Origin: Dasypus novemcinctus
Taxonomy: Eukaryota; Chordata; Mammalia; Cingulata; Dasypodidae
NCBI RefSeq assembly: GCF_030445035.2
Contig: NC_080677.1
Coordinates: 24,005,513 to 24,069,512, forward strand
Reading direction: 5' to 3'
DNA length: 64,000 nucleotides
In this document: one piece after another, positions 1 through 13,059 of the stretch
Position numbering within the stretch: the first letter of the stretch is position 1
Layout: each line of letters starts with the position of its first letter
Made by a program: the position numbers and the translations under genes
Notes under the pieces: model-generated
What the model was told of the DNA's origin: nothing
The model's input: only the letters and a program-made list of their open reading frames with translations
The model's database searches: none

Positions 1-149
1 AACATTCTAGTGGGTATGACATGATATCTCATTATGGTTTTGATTTGCATTTCCCTAGTAGCTAGTGATGTTGAGCATCTTTTCATGTGCTTGTTAGCCT
101 TTTGTATATCCTCTTTGGAGAAATGTCTATTCAGGTTTTTCACCCCCCC

Positions 150-490
150 TTTTTTTTTTTTTTTGCTACTTAAAGCATTTTTAATACATTCATAAGTCAG
201 TGAAAACATTACACTAGATTCAGGATTAAAAGGATGTAGTCCCTGATGAAGATTTCAAAGCCAAACTTTTCACCTCAACCTTAATTTAAGAATACTTTAT
301 TGCTGAAGATGCTGACCATCATCGGAGCCTTCACTGAGACGTGATCTTTTTGCTGCTGGAAAATCTTGCCTCGATGTTGATGGCTGCTGATTGATCAGGG
401 TGATGGTTGCTGAAGTCTAGGGTGGCTGTGGCAATTTGCAGACATAGCTAGCCAACCAGGGTCCCACAGCCCAGAGCCTGATTGTTTTCT
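150..490 (-). mobile_element. Poly(A)-tailed retro-insert with Tigger-like segment, inside L1
   Basis: This stretch breaks the continuity of the surrounding antisense L1. On the minus strand it ends in about 15 A (T-run at 150-164), preceded by an ATTAAA signal (complement at 180-185) and an internal AATAAA (complement at 296-301). The segment around 295-440 resembles, from memory, the 3' part of the Tigger1 DNA transposon. The A-tail plus polyadenylation signal suggests a reverse-transcribed transcript that contained Tigger sequence. The source gene is not recognised and the target duplication is unclear. Confidence 0.5.
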
Positions 491-3319
491 TATTGTTGAG
501 ATAAAGGATTTTAAAAAATGTATTCTGAATATTAAACCTTATTAAATATATGGTTTCCAAATATTTTCTCTGACTGAGTAGGTTATTTTTTCACTTTCAT
601 GATAATGTCCTTTGGTGCACAAAAGTTTTTATATTTAATGAGGTCCCATTTATCTATTTTTCTTTTGTTGTTTGTGCTTTGGGTGTAAAATCTAAGAAAC
701 TGTTGCTTAAAACAAGAGCCTCAAGATTCTTCCCTACATTTTCTTCTAGGAGTTTTATGGTCCTGATTCTTATATTTAGTTCTTTGATCCATTTTGAGTT
801 AATTTTTGTTTAGTGCATGAGATAAGTGTCCTCCATTTTTTTGCATATGGATATCCAGTTCTCCCACTTGTTGAAGAGATTATTCTTTCCCAATTGAGTG
901 AACTTGGTAGCCTTGTCAAAAAATAAATTGGTCATGGATGTGAGGGTCTGGGTTTCTGTACTCACAATTAAATTCCATTAGCCTATATATCTTTCCTTGT
1001 GATGGCACCAGGGTGTTTTGCCCATTGTAGCTTTGTTATATATTTTAAAGTCAGGAAATATGAATCCTACAGTTTCATTCTTCTTTTTCAAGATGTTTTT
1101 GGCTATTTAGAGCCTGTTACCCTTCCAGATAAACTTGGTGATTGGCTCTTCTATTTCTCCAAAGTAGGCTGTTGGAATTTATATTGAATGTGTAAATCAT
1201 TTTGGGTAGAATTGACATCCTAAAAATATTTAGTCTTTCATCCATGAGCATGGAGTGCCTTTCCACTTATTTAGATCTTCTTTGATTATTTTTAGCAAAA
1301 TTTGTAGTTTTCCATGTTTAAGTCCTTTACACCCTTGGGTAAATTTATTCATTAGATATTTGACACTTTCAGTTGCTATTATAAATGGAATTTTTTTTCT
1401 TGATTTCCTCCTCAAATTGCTCATTACTAGTGTATAGAACCACTACTGATTTTTGCATGTTGATCTTGTACCCTGTCACTTTTCTGAATTTTTTTTATTC
1501 ACTCTAGTTTTGTAATAAGTTTTTCAGGAAAAAAATATACACACACACACAGGATCATGCCATCTGCAAACAGTGAAAGTTTTATTTCTTTCTTTCCAAT
1601 TTGGATGCCTTTTATTTCTTTTTCTTGTCTAATTGCTCTGTCTAGAACTTCCAGTACAGTGTTGAATAAGAGTGGTGATAGTGGGTATCCTTGTCTTGTT
1701 CTAGATCTCAGAGGGAAAGCTTTTAGTCTTTCACAGTTGAGTATGATGTTAGTTGTGGGTTTATCAAATATGGCCTTTATTATGTTGAGGAAGTTTCCTT
1801 CTATTCCTATTTTTCAAAGTGTTTTTTTATCAAGAAAGGATGCTAGGTTCTATCAAATGCATTTTTTACATCAATTGAGATGATCATGTAGTTTTTCTCC
1901 CCTTCTTTTTGTTAAATTTAGATTAATTGGTTTTCTTATGTTGAACCACACTTGCATACCCAGGATAAATTTCACCTGATTATGGTGCTTAATTCTTTTA
2001 ATGTGCTGTTGGATTTGATTTGCTAGTATTTTCTCGAGGATTTTGCTCTATATTCATAAGAGAATTCAGTCTGTAAATTAATTTTCTTGTAGTTTCTTTA
2101 GCTGGCTTTTCTATTAGGGTGATGTTGGCCTTATCAAATGAGTTAGGTAGTGTTGCCTCCTCTTCAATTTTTGGAAGAGTTTGAGCAAGATTGTTATTAA
2201 TTCTTGCACTGTCTGGTAGGATTCTCCTGTGAAACCACCTGGTCCTGAGCTTGTATTTATTAAGAAGTTTTTGATGATTGATTCAATCTCTTTACTTATA
2301 CTTGGTCTGTTGAGATCTTTTATTTCTTCTAGAATCAGTGTAGGTTGTTCTTGTATTTCTAGGAATTTATCTGTTTCATCTGGTTGTGTAATTTTTTGGT
2401 GTACAATTGTTCCTAATATCCTCATGTGATCATTTCTACTTCTGCAGGGTCAGTAGTAATGTTCCCCTCTCATTGCAGATTTTATCACTTGCATTTTTTT
2501 CTCTCTTTTTTCTTTGTCAGTTTAGCTAAAGGTTTGTCAATTTTATTGATCATTTCAAAGAACTAAGTTTTGGTTTTTTATTGCTATTTTATTCACACTT
2601 TTATTTATTTCTTCTCTAATATTTATTATTTTCTTTCTGTTTGCTTTGAGGTTAGTTTGATGTTCTTTTTCTAGTCACTGCATGTGTGCAGCTAGATCTT
2701 TGATTTAGTTCTTTCTTCTTTTTTAAAGTAAGCATTTACAACTATAAATTTCCCTCTCAGCACTGCCTTCATTGCATCTCATAAGTTTTGACATATTGTC
2801 TTCTTGTTTTCATTCATTTCTAGATATTCACTCATGCCCCTTGTAGTTTCTTCTTTGACCCATTGATTGTTTCAGAGCATGTTATTTAACTTCTATATAT
2901 TTGTGTATTTTCCAGTTCTCTGCCTGTTATTATTTTCCTACTTCATTCCATTATGTTCAGAGAATATGCTTTGTATAATTTCAATCTTTTAAATTTTACT
3001 GAAACTTATTTTGTGACTCAGCATATTGTCCGTGTGCACTTGAGAAGAATGTATATCCTGCTGTCCTGGGGTGCAATGTTTCCCTGTTAATCTTGTCTCT
3101 AGATGTCCCATGTATTGATAAGAGTGGTGTACTGAAGTCTCCAACAATTATTGTAGAAATGTCTGTTTTTCCCTTCAGTTTTGCTAGTTTTTGTCTCATG
3201 TATTTTGGAGCACCATGGTTAGGTGCAAAAATACTTATAATTGTTATTTCTTCTTGTGGCTTGACTCTTTCATTACTATATAGGGTCCTTCTTTGTCTCT
3301 TGTAACAGAAGTATATTTT

Positions 3320-3775
3320 TTCAATTGTTTCAATTTTTTAATTTTTAATTTTTAAAGAAGTTTTAGAATACATGATTACATAAATGTTATATAAAAATAT
3401 AGGGGATTCTGATATGTCCCACCCCCTGCCCCTGTCATACTTTCCCACACTAACTATATCTTTCGTGATGTGATGACCACATGTTGACTATAGTTTACAT
3501 TATAATTTAGACTCTGCCCTGCACAATTTTATAGGGTATGACAAAAATGTATAATGGTCTGTATACATCATTGCAAAAACATGGAGGACAATTCCAATGT
3601 CCTGAAAATGCCCCTGTGTTATACCTATTCTTCCCTCTCCCTCCCCTCACCTTTATAGACTTTATATCAGTGATAAAAGTTCTTCCATTGCCAGAATAAT
3701 AATAAGTCTATAATGGAAAAATAATAAGTCTACATTGCTCATTCCTCAGTCTTGAGGATTTGGGGATGGTAATAC
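3320..3775 (-). mobile_element. L1 3'-end fragment (xenarthran type), antisense
   Basis: An AT-rich start is followed by sequence resembling the 3' end of a xenarthran L1 subfamily. It interrupts the older antisense L1, which resumes near 3780 with the expected ORF2 sequence. Limits are approximate. Confidence 0.55.
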
Positions 3776-5130
3776 CCACTCTCTAGTATCTGTTCTTATC
3801 GGTTTAATAAAGTCTGTTTTGTCTGATATTAGTATAGCTACCCCCAGCTCTTTTTTGGTTACTGTTTGCATGGATTATCTTTTTCCATTCTTTCACTTTC
3901 AACCTGTTTGTGACTTTGGGTCTAAGGTAAGTCTCTTGTAAACAACATATGGTTAGATTGTGATTTTTGTTCATTCTGCCAATCTCTGTCTTTTGACTGG
4001 AGAGTTTAACACATTAACATTCAGTTTTATAACCATATTTACTTTAGCCATTTTGTCCTTTGGTTTTGTATGTCATATCTTTTTTGGGTCTCTCCCTTTA
4101 TCACAGACTCATTTTCTCTATAGTTGATCTTTTGTGATGTACCAGACTGATCTCTTTCTCATATCTGTTTCTCTATATTTTTAAAATATATTTTTGTGAT
4201 TACTCTGGGGTTTGTATTATGCAACCTATGTCTATAACCTACTAATTTGAAAAGATACCAACTTAGCTTCAATAGCATTCATATTCTCTGCTCCCATATC
4301 CCTCCATTTCCCCTCTTTATATTTTTTTGTTTGTCTGTTTGTTTTTTCCGCTCCTGTGTTTATCTATTTGTTCAGGTTTTCTCAGCTCTTCTGCACCTGA
4401 CTCTTGCCTTGGATATGCAGTAAAATTTTTAAGATTGCCTTTTGGTGTGCAGTTATTTCACCTCCAGGAGAAAGCTTCCTTTCTTCTGTTCTTTCCCCAG
4501 GAATCTTGATGTGTTGTTCTGTTTGTTTTCATGCAGAATTTTCTCCTCAGTTCCTATGATTGGTTTAAATTCCCTCACTCCCCCCCTCCCCTTTTATTTT
4601 TCCTCTTGGTGAAGATTTTCTGCTTCTGGTTTCTTCCCCATTAGAGTATCCTGCTCTGGGGAGCAAGAAGGGGTCAATCCAGAAAGGTCTGTTTTGCGTG
4701 TTGGTGGTCCAGCACACAGACTGGATTGCGTGGGTGCCCCTCTTGCCAGTAGTCCTGCCGTGGTCTCCTTTTCCCTGGAGGCACTTTTGTGCGTGGCTCC
4801 TCAGCCTCTTGTGTTCCAACTTGGGTCCCTGGGCATGCATATTTGTGGGCTTTTAACTCGCTGCTGTGAGTGGCTCTGTAGTCTTCATCTGTGGCTGGAG
4901 GGACCAGGGCTGCTGCCTCTGCGTCACTCTTAAGCTGCATGTGTCGGGGGTAAATCTCCTACCTGATTTTGGTGTTTCTTTTTATTGGCCATGCTGTGGG
5001 GTCCTTCTCCAGTCTCTATCAGAATCCAGAGTTCCAGGCACGTGGGATTTGTCATTTTATTAGTTAATTCTGAGGGGAGACTCTTCCAGGGGATGTCTTA
5101 TGTCACCGTGTTGATGACATCACTCATATT

Positions 5131-5290
5131 GGTTTTGTTTTCTTTTTTTTTAACTTTCTTATATAATTTATAAAAGTATACATGGTTTTTAGACAAATCT
5201 ATGAAATATAGCTTATTCAAAATGTCAAGATTCTCCCCCTCACCCTATTTCCTCGCTCCCCTATAAGTAACCATGTTTTAAAAAGCATTG
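5131..5290. other. AT-rich intronic segment, possibly old L1 3' debris
   Basis: Short T-rich spacer between the antisense L1 and the first DAS SINE. No coding potential is visible. Confidence 0.4.
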
Positions 5291-5435
5291 TTGGGGAGCA
5301 GATGTGGAAGTGGTTGGGAGCCTGCTTCCCACATGGGACATCCTGGGTTCGGTTCCTGGTGCCTCATAAAAAAACAAAACAAAACAAAAAAACAGACAAA
5401 ACCAAACAAGCAAAACTGTTTGTTTTGTTTAAACC
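5291..5435 (+). mobile_element. Short DAS-type tRNA-derived SINE with A-rich tail
   Basis: A tRNA-like head of about 75 bp has a box-B-like GGTTCGGTTCC motif. It ends in an A-rich AAAAC-repeat tail. It is the short, older relative of the long DAS SINEs found further on. Confidence 0.75.
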
Positions 5436-5442
5436 CCAACTC

Positions 5443-5553
5443 AGGGAAGCTGATGTGGCTCAGTGGTTGAGCTTTGGCTTCCCATATTTGAAGTCCCACA
5501 TTCAATCCCTGGCCCCTGGTACCTCAAAAAAAAAAAAAAAAAGAAAAAAAAAG
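5443..5553 (+). mobile_element. Second short DAS-type SINE in tandem
   Basis: A second tRNA-like head (GAAGCTGATGTGGCTCAGTGG, box B TTCAATCCC) is followed by a pure A-tail with a few G. It sits directly after the preceding SINE in the same orientation. Confidence 0.75.
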
Positions 5554-6120
5554 AATTATTTTTGTATTCTTTCATTGTTTTTAAAATAGAAGCAGATACA
5601 TGTGTATATATTCTTTTTCCCTTTTTTCTTAGATAAAATTTAGCATACTCTACATGTTTTTCACCTTGTACATTAATATTCTATTATGTGTATGTACATG
5701 TGTAATATGAGTATATAATATATGCATATTGTAGACATGAATAAATTTGGCCTCATTTCTATTATAATTTCTTTTGTTATATTTAAATAGATATGCAAGT
5801 ATTTTATATAAATGATCTTTTACTACTTAGTCTATTTTATGGGTATCCTTTTTATTTTCTACCTTTTTTTTTGTAATTAGAAAGGTTCCTTTTCTTCTGG
5901 TTTACCTTTATACTAATATCTTTTAAAAAGTCTTATCCCCCTAAAAAAAATTTTTTTGTTGGTTTCCTTCTATGATCAATATTAAACTAGTAACTTCTTT
6001 TTTCTTTTCTCTTTCAAATATCTGATTTGAGGTAATAGCCCTTTATTCCCAGGTAATATATATAGGCAATCACCAGTATTATTCTACGTATCATTTTCTT
6101 TCCCAGTTCTCCCCTTATTT
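5554..6120. other. AT-rich intronic DNA, nothing recognised
   Basis: T-rich sequence with many short A and T runs. I see no exon, no clear repeat family and no conserved motif. Confidence 0.5.
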
Positions 6121-6458
6121 TTTAAAAAAGATTTATTTTATTTGTTTCTCTCCAGCCCCCTTGTTGTTTGCACTTGCAATGTCTGTTCATCTTCCTTGTT
6201 TCTTTAGGAGGCACCGGGAACCAAACCCAGGACCTCCAATATGGGAGGGAGGCACCTGATCACTTGCGCCACCTCTGTTCCCTGCTTTGTTCTGTCTCTC
6301 ATTGTGTTTTTCTTCTTGTGTCTCTTGTTGCATCATCTTGTTTCAGCTTGCCTGCCACGCCAGCTTGCTGTCTTCTTTAAAAGGGGGCATTGGGAACCAA
6401 ACCAGGGACCTCCCATGTGCTAGGCAGGAGCTCAATTGTGTGAGCACATCTGCTTCCC
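6121..6458 (-). mobile_element. Older dimeric DAS SINE, antisense
   Basis: On the minus strand there are two tRNA-like heads, at about 6380-6458 and 6208-6280. Both carry the GGTTTGGTTCCC-like box B in complement. They are separated by a CT-rich linker and end in an A-rich tail (AGATTTATT complement at 6121-6140). The double head marks a dimeric DAS subfamily. Open frames across it are not genes. Confidence 0.75.
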
Positions 6459-9400
6459 TCTCCCCTTGTTTCTGAGCCTTGTACTTCATCAGCCTCCTCA
6501 GGGTATGTAGTCCTTTTACACACTGTATTCTTTTTTTTATCCATGGTTTAAACTCAGTTCTACAAGTAAATACATGTTCAGTGCACTCCACACATCACAC
6601 ATCAATGTCTGTCCAGTCACTTCCGTTGTCCGAAGCTCTAGTAGATTCCTTAGGAAAGTCTCTTGGGAAAAAAGTTCCTTGACTTTTTGCACATTCATGA
6701 CAGTTTGTCTGTGGCCCTGTTCTTGAAAGTCAGCTTACCTCGATATATTAATACAAGCCTTGACTCAGCTTTTCTTTCCTTCCATATCTTCATTGTCTCC
6801 TGGAATAAAGTGTCGCTCTCAAAGTCTGATGATAGTCCAATATTCTTTTCCTTAAGAGTGACTCAGTCTTTTTGCTGGGATGCCCAAAATATTTCTTTGT
6901 TTTTATTTGCCCCTATTATCCCTGATCAAAGAGTAAATTTTCCAAAGGAGCATCATATGGACTTGTTGGCCCCTGTTTCTTTTGCTCATGGGCACTATGA
7001 AGGGATGGAAAGAAAGTGGAACCAATTCTCAGAAACAGTCCTGCTTCACTCCTCTTACACCTCATAACGAAGATTGCTTTCAGTATAATCCAACACTCCT
7101 GACAGTAATTTCTGGCATCTTGATAATCAAATTGATAAGAGCTCTGCTGATAACTTTAGAGGCAAGGAGAAGGAAATTGATGAGTGAAATGAAATTGGAG
7201 AATTCTGTGGCTTCTACTTTCCCACATTGTGGTTCTGGACAGTTCTCATGGCACCATTTGTGTGGACTGAGTGAGAGAGCTGAATGAATACCATGCTCTG
7301 CACTGCCTCTGTCTGTCTTACAGTAGAGGCGTTTCTTTTAAGATCCTCCTTTATCTTTGAATTTTGGACATATTAGTCATTTTTTAAAGGGTTGGTCCAG
7401 AATGAGACTTTCAATCTACGGTGTATTTTTGTGCACTCAGTTCATCTATCCAATCTGTCTTCACCTTTCCAAGCTCAGGATGTCTGCTCTTACCTGGGCT
7501 TTCATCCAAGCATTCTAGCTTAAGCAGTCTCTGACCTTCAGGACTTCTGAAGAAGTCATGCATGGTGTGAACTGATCAGTCCAACCTAACAGTTGTTACC
7601 AGAATAGCCAACAACATAAATTCTCATGTCATTCTTATATCTTTGGAAGAAAACCAGTAGAATATATCTGGGAGAAGGAGAAGGTTGTTTGTATTATAAT
7701 TTTTGCTGGGGGACACTTTACTGGCTGAGAAAATAAATAGATTAAACTTCAACCTAGTGAATGGCAAAATCGTTACAGCTCGTGATACTAATTCCCTTAA
7801 ATCTTTCATAAATACAACTATGTTTGAGTATTATGGAGTCTCTTACTAGTAGATTTTGGGCTACCGGCAATAAAGTAGTAGTGAAAGATAATTTCAGTGA
7901 TGTCTGAAAAAAAAAAAAGCCTGGACATGCCTTAACAAAGCAACCAGGACATAGGAAGCAAGTTACTTGAAAATAAAATTACTGGACAGAAAATGGCAAA
8001 GGTAATCATAATTGTCTCTGGCCCTTGGATTTGCCTCTTGCTCCCACTGACCCACACGATTCCCCTGAGCCTTATGTTCTGTAGCGGGAAGCACAAAGCA
8101 GGCCAAGACTTCTGAGATAGGGGAGGACAGAGGACATCGGCATCACCTTTGCTTGGAGGGACAGGACCCAGAAGTGCAATTTTGCTTGACTATTAGAACA
8201 AAAAGTTACAACTCAAGGTGTTTTAAATTGGATTTTATATCTAGGAGTACTGAGCAACATATTATAATATTCCAATGTTGAAATGAAACTAACTTCATTT
8301 CTAATTAGGGGTATGTAATTTATTCTTTCTCAAAGGCACATTAAAAAGTAAGAAAAATACAGTTATATTATGCATGCTACAGTGTGCCCTGGCATTCTGC
8401 TTTTAAATGCCCAGAAGAAATTTAAACCTAGTTCTCTAGGAAATATTTATTTTGAGACTGGAATGAAATTTAGGAGTGACTAAGTTTATTCCTTTCATCC
8501 CGCTAGGGCCCAGAGCACTCAATTAATTTACCCAGGGTCACACAGTTAGTTAGCAGAAGATTTGGGCCTAGAACTCGGTTCCTTGTAGCTAGTTATGGGC
8601 TTTTTCAAAATGGGCTTTCCAAATGGGCTTTTAAAATTTTACTTTCATTTATGTATTTATAGCTTCATAAACTGTTAGAGCCATTACCTTGGAGATCATC
8701 TAATCCACCCCCATGACACTCTCATTTTATAGAAGAAAGTGAGGCCCAGATATTTACTGATAAAGAACCTGATAGCACAACTTCTTGGGAAAGAAACCAT
8801 ATACATATATATTTCTCTGTATATATTTAAACACATATGTTTATCTTCAAAGAAGTACTGCTTAATTTAAAACCCTGCAGGCATAAAATGAAAGTAATTT
8901 TGTTTTTTAACCAGATTAAAATCTGATTTTTAATAGACTCCAAAGTTTAAAAAAAAATCTGTTTTACAACAACAAAAAGGAAAAGATAGCTTTTGACACA
9001 ACTAAAGGTTATTTTCAGATTATAGGAATCCCAATTCCTTTAACTAGCAAACTGTGTTTATGCATTTAATATGTTACACATTTATCCACAATTTAAAAGA
9101 TGAAGCCTTTATTTTGCAAAACAGTATTATTAAGGGGAAATGTGAAAAAATAGTGAGTGTGCTAGAGTAGAAAGTTATCCACAACTGAGTTAAAGTTGTA
9201 AATTATCTTCATCTTTTGCTTGTATCTTTCTATCTGCAGTATGAAGGACATTTGTTCCCTGCTCAAATTCACTTAGAGGCTGGGAAACTTGTCCTTGGCA
9301 TGAGACCTTTCTTCTGGTTGTCACAGCCATAAGACTTAGGTAACTAAACATAATGGTTTTGGTTCCCCCCCCCCCAATGAGACAGTTTATTTATTTAAGT

Positions 9401-10084
9401 TGCAAATGATAATATAAAACCAGAAATATACATTACTACTAAAAAAAGAAAAATCAGTAAGATTAAGTCATATAAATAAAGTTAAACTAAAGCCTAAAGC
9501 TTTTTAAAAGATTAATTTAGAGTTATTTTGTTTTTTTCAAAGTGGATTGCACAATACAGTCCCATTCTCAAATTAAAATTAATGATTTATAATACATATC
9601 AAATTATATTATCTAAAGTTTTCATTTATTAAGTATTTTGTGGATGCTACAACTATCGATTTATTGCCTTCCAGTAATTTATAACATTATCTGAATAAAT
9701 CTTTAGAAAAATATTGTGACAAGGAGTTATTTACAGAGCCCCAGTAGGATATGATGTAAACATGAACAAATTGAGGAGCAAGAACAACCTTAAATATTGT
9801 GTTTCTTATAAATTAGATTTGGCTTTAATGGATTGTATTTTCTTCCTGAACACAGTTTATGCCAGGTCTATGTTCAGGAGAGAATGTTAGAATGTAAATT
9901 GAAACAGTGTTTAATATTTACTTAATTTTCTGTCTGATGTATATATTGTAGGAACATTTAAATGAAGCTTCGAAAATTGTAGTGACTAGAAGTTTCAATT
10001 TCATCTAAATTATAATTATGTAACTAGCCTTTGTTATTAACACTTGACCCTCAGTAATAAAAATGATAATTTAATTTTATTATT
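6459..10084. other. TBX20 intron, mostly unique sequence
   Basis: Mostly unique AT-rich DNA. A MIR-like core is visible at about 8515-8590, and a second old-repeat-like stretch at 8668-8760. A C-run lies near 9366-9375. I searched by eye for T-box exons of TBX20 and found none. Confidence 0.5.
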
Positions 10085-10310
10085 TCTGTTAGCATTTATT
10101 GAACACTTATTATTTGCCAGGCACTAATCTAATAGCTTTATATATATTGATTCGTTTAATCTTAATAATAGCCGCAAGAGCTAGATTGTATTATTACCCC
10201 CATTTTAGAGATGAGAAAATGGAAACATGGAGAAGTGAAGTAATTTGCCAGAGAACAGGCGGCTGGCAAATGGCAGAGCCAGGATTCAAGCTCAAGTGGA
10301 CAGGCTCCAG
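10085..10310 (-). mobile_element. MIR SINE, antisense
   Basis: Shows the reversed MIR order: GCATTTATTGAACACTTATT, then a CCAGGCACT core, then CCCCATTTTAGAGATGAG, then GCAGAGCCAGGATTCAAG. This is the ancient mammalian tRNA-derived SINE and is clearly degenerate. Confidence 0.85.
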
Positions 10311-10340
10311 GCCCCCAAGTTCCAACCTACTGCACTAGGA

Positions 10341-10518
10341 CAGTGGCTCTCAAGTGTGATCTCCAGGCACGCACAGCACCTGGGAACACAATGGAAATCA
10401 CAGTCTCAGGCCACACCCCAGAAGACTGAGTCAGAAACTCTGGGGTGGGGCCCAACAATCTGTGTTTTGACAAGCCCTCCAGGTGATCCAGATGTGTGCT
10501 AAAGTCTGAGAACCACTG
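10341..10518 (+). mobile_element. MER5A-like hAT-Charlie DNA transposon
   Basis: Terminal inverted repeats are visible: CAGTGGCTCTCAA at the left and TGAGAACCACTG at the right. The length of 178 bp and the internal GAAACTCTGGGGTGGGGCCC motif fit MER5A, a non-autonomous hAT element. Confidence 0.9.
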
Positions 10519-12310
10519 CCCAAAGAAAGATTTGTTTTTGTGCTGTTCAAGAGCCCACAGTCTCGCATTAGAGTCATGAAACGTAATTCCCATCAATCTA
10601 GGATGTGCAGTAAAAGAGAAATGTATTGGGTACAGTGGTGGTGCAAAGGAGAATGTGAGGAAAGAGGAAGGGTTTTGGTTTTTGAGCAGTGAGAAAATGG
10701 CACTTTTGTTTCCAGGATAGAGGAAGGGTAGCCAGTTCTAAATACAGGTAGAGTGTTTTGGTTTTGCTTGTCTTAAGTGTGAACAGATAGTCCAAATGAC
10801 TTCTATATTTTTAATATTTATATAAATCTGTGTTAGATGTTAGAAAGGCCAAACTTCAACGATAGTATCCATTTTAATGATCTCCTAACTCCAAAGGTAA
10901 GTCCACTGTAACTGCAGTCTCTTGCTTTGGGATATAACAGCATGAAACATTACAAGGTACTGTCATAGCTTGAAATATCTAAATACTTAACCCATTGAGT
11001 TATCCATCATTTTTCAGGCTACGGTATTTCAGAAATCCTCACCAACAGACTTCCAGGCTAAACAAATTCTTTGCACTTTTTATTCTGCTGGAAATAGCGA
11101 TTAGACATAAAGTAAACAACATGGGCTGTCTACTCTTTGTAACATCTTGAGGAGATGGCCCTGATATGCACTGTTTTCAATCACTTAAAAGGCAATAATT
11201 CAATTATGCCATCCTTTATGTAAGAACTGCCATTGCTTTCAGTTCCTTTCTAGGCTTGACACAAGTAAATCACTTCAATAAAATCCCATTTTCCCCCCAC
11301 TTCTAGAGACTAGCATAAGCAATGACACCAGCAATCTACCAAGGACAAAATGAGTATTATGGACTTCTTATAGAAAAGCAAAATGTTTCCCAAAGCAGTG
11401 ATTCATTGTGCTACTTGGAAATTGTTTTTCTTGTGCATATATGTGGAAGATATTTAAATGATCTTACGTAGGGGCACTTTTAGATATGCAAATACTACAC
11501 TCTCCTTTCGAACCTAAGTGCTTGAATTTAGCAGCTTATTTCTGTAAGTATGGGAAGAGCGAGATCCTTTAGAAATCCACTATCCAAATTTGGAACTCCT
11601 GTGAAAACAACTATCTGATTCTTTTCTCAGCTCATTTTATATCTTAACAATATGACCCATGGTTCAGACTTAAAGTACTTAAAGGACATCAGTTTAAATG
11701 TATATTATAATAGACATTTTATTAGGGGTTTCTTAGTTCATTTAACTTTCTTCTTAATAACCTAGATTACCCAAAAATAGACAAAGTCAGTGTCTAATAT
11801 TATAGTGAATAAAGACCTTGACATCAGCTGCTAGGGTTCAGCATTACCAGACGGTGAGTGTATAAAGATTAGAATATAGAACAGTTGGCAAATTGATTAA
11901 TTAGGGTCCATGTCAAGCCAAATTATCTTTTCACATTAATTTTCACATTTAACATATTCAGTGTTATCTGTGAGTGAATGATAAAGTGTTTTCATTTCAA
12001 CAAGTCTAACTCAAGAGATTCAACAAGTCTGCTCAAGGAATTTTTTTCAAATGGTTTATACATTTAAACAAGTGATAAGGACTCACCAAAGCTTAACATT
12101 TTATCCTTTTTGGTGGATATACTTTTATAATAGACCTGCAATTCCATTCTTGTCAAGTTCTCTACTGATTTTAGCTTCAGTCACTGAGGAAAGTCCTTAT
12201 ATTTGGACTGCATTATTTTGAATTGGGATAATTCAGATGGATAGAATTGGAGAAAGTTATAATCTAAAAGAACAAACAATTTTACCTACTTTGGATATTT
12301 CATTATAGGA
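10519..12310. other. TBX20 intron, unique sequence
   Basis: No exon, RNA gene or recognisable repeat is seen in this stretch. Confidence 0.5.
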
Positions 12311-12715
12311 CATTAATATTTACTGAGTTTCTCCTATGTGCCAGATACTATTTTAGGCAATTGATATACATAATCTCATTTAATCCTCATAGAAACATTT
12401 CTTATCACTATTTTCTGCTTTATTTTTATTTTTCCATGGCATTTATCCATCATCTTTTAATGTACTGTATGTTTTTCTTATTGTCTCTTTCTCTTTTTTT
12501 CCCTTCACCTCCCTCCCTCATTAGGCAGGAACTTTTATATGGTGTGTTTATTGCTATCTTCACAATTCCCAGAATGTGATTGGTTCATAGTATATACTCA
12601 ATAAATATTTTTTTGAATGAATGAATGTTCCTGTGAGGTAATACTGTATTCCCCAATTTACAGATAAAGAGAGGTTAAGAAAGTAACAGAGCCAGGACAT
12701 GAAAATGTCTCTAGG
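12311..12715. mobile_element. MIR (antisense) split by an L2 3' end (sense)
   Basis: The MIR halves lie at about 12311-12400 (ATTTACTGAGTTTCTCCTATG onwards) and 12629-12710 (CCAATTTACAGATAAAGAG). Between them is an L2 3' end that finishes with ACTCAATAAATATTTTTTTG and the GAATGAATGAATG repeat typical of L2. It reads as an L2 insertion into an older MIR. Confidence 0.65.
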
Positions 12716-12892
12716 TATCATCTAGTCATCCATTTAATGAGTAACTTTCAAGCTCATGACATTATTTCCATGTATATACTTTTTTGATATAAAAATGGAC
12801 ATGATATTTTCAACTTTTATCTTCATTATAATAGGTTGCCAAACTGCCAGGGTTATATCAGCAATTCTTTTTTTTTCCCTATTGGTAGGTTA

Positions 12893-12992
12893 TTATAATC
12901 TCATAATATTTCATAATTTTATAATTAATTATAATTTTATAAATTATAAATTTATATAAATTTATATAAAATTATAATTTTATAATACATCC
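12893..12992. repeat. AT-rich palindromic low-complexity block
   Basis: About 100 bp of pure A/T built from overlapping palindromes such as TTATAATTAATTATAA and a doubled TTTATATAAA. It can form hairpins and is likely unstable. Confidence 0.8.
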
Positions 12993-13059
12993 AAAATTTT
13001 AAAAATACAGGGGAGAATATGGTGAAAAGTTAGTCCTCCTCAACACCTGTGTTTCAGTC

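Larger units (their letters stand above)
1..5130 (-). mobile_element. Near full-length L1 retrotransposon, antisense, degenerate
   Basis: Read on the minus strand, this is L1. Bases 1-140 are the reverse complement of the ORF2 3' region. Bases 510-3300 and 3775-4300 continue backwards through ORF2 towards ORF1. The more GC-rich 4560-5120 resembles an L1 5' untranslated region. No long ORF survives, so the copy is dead. Two insertions interrupt it: a poly(A)-tailed insert near 150-490 and another L1 3' fragment near 3320-3775. It lies in the TBX20 intron, opposite to the gene. The outer limits are approximate. Confidence 0.85.

Noticed and set aside
4560-5110. GC-rich block as a possible CpG-island promoter
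   Set aside because: It is the 5' end of the antisense L1, continuous with L1 sequence on its left.
10099-10596. Open frames of 79-89 codons
   Set aside because: They lie over a MIR and a MER5A element.
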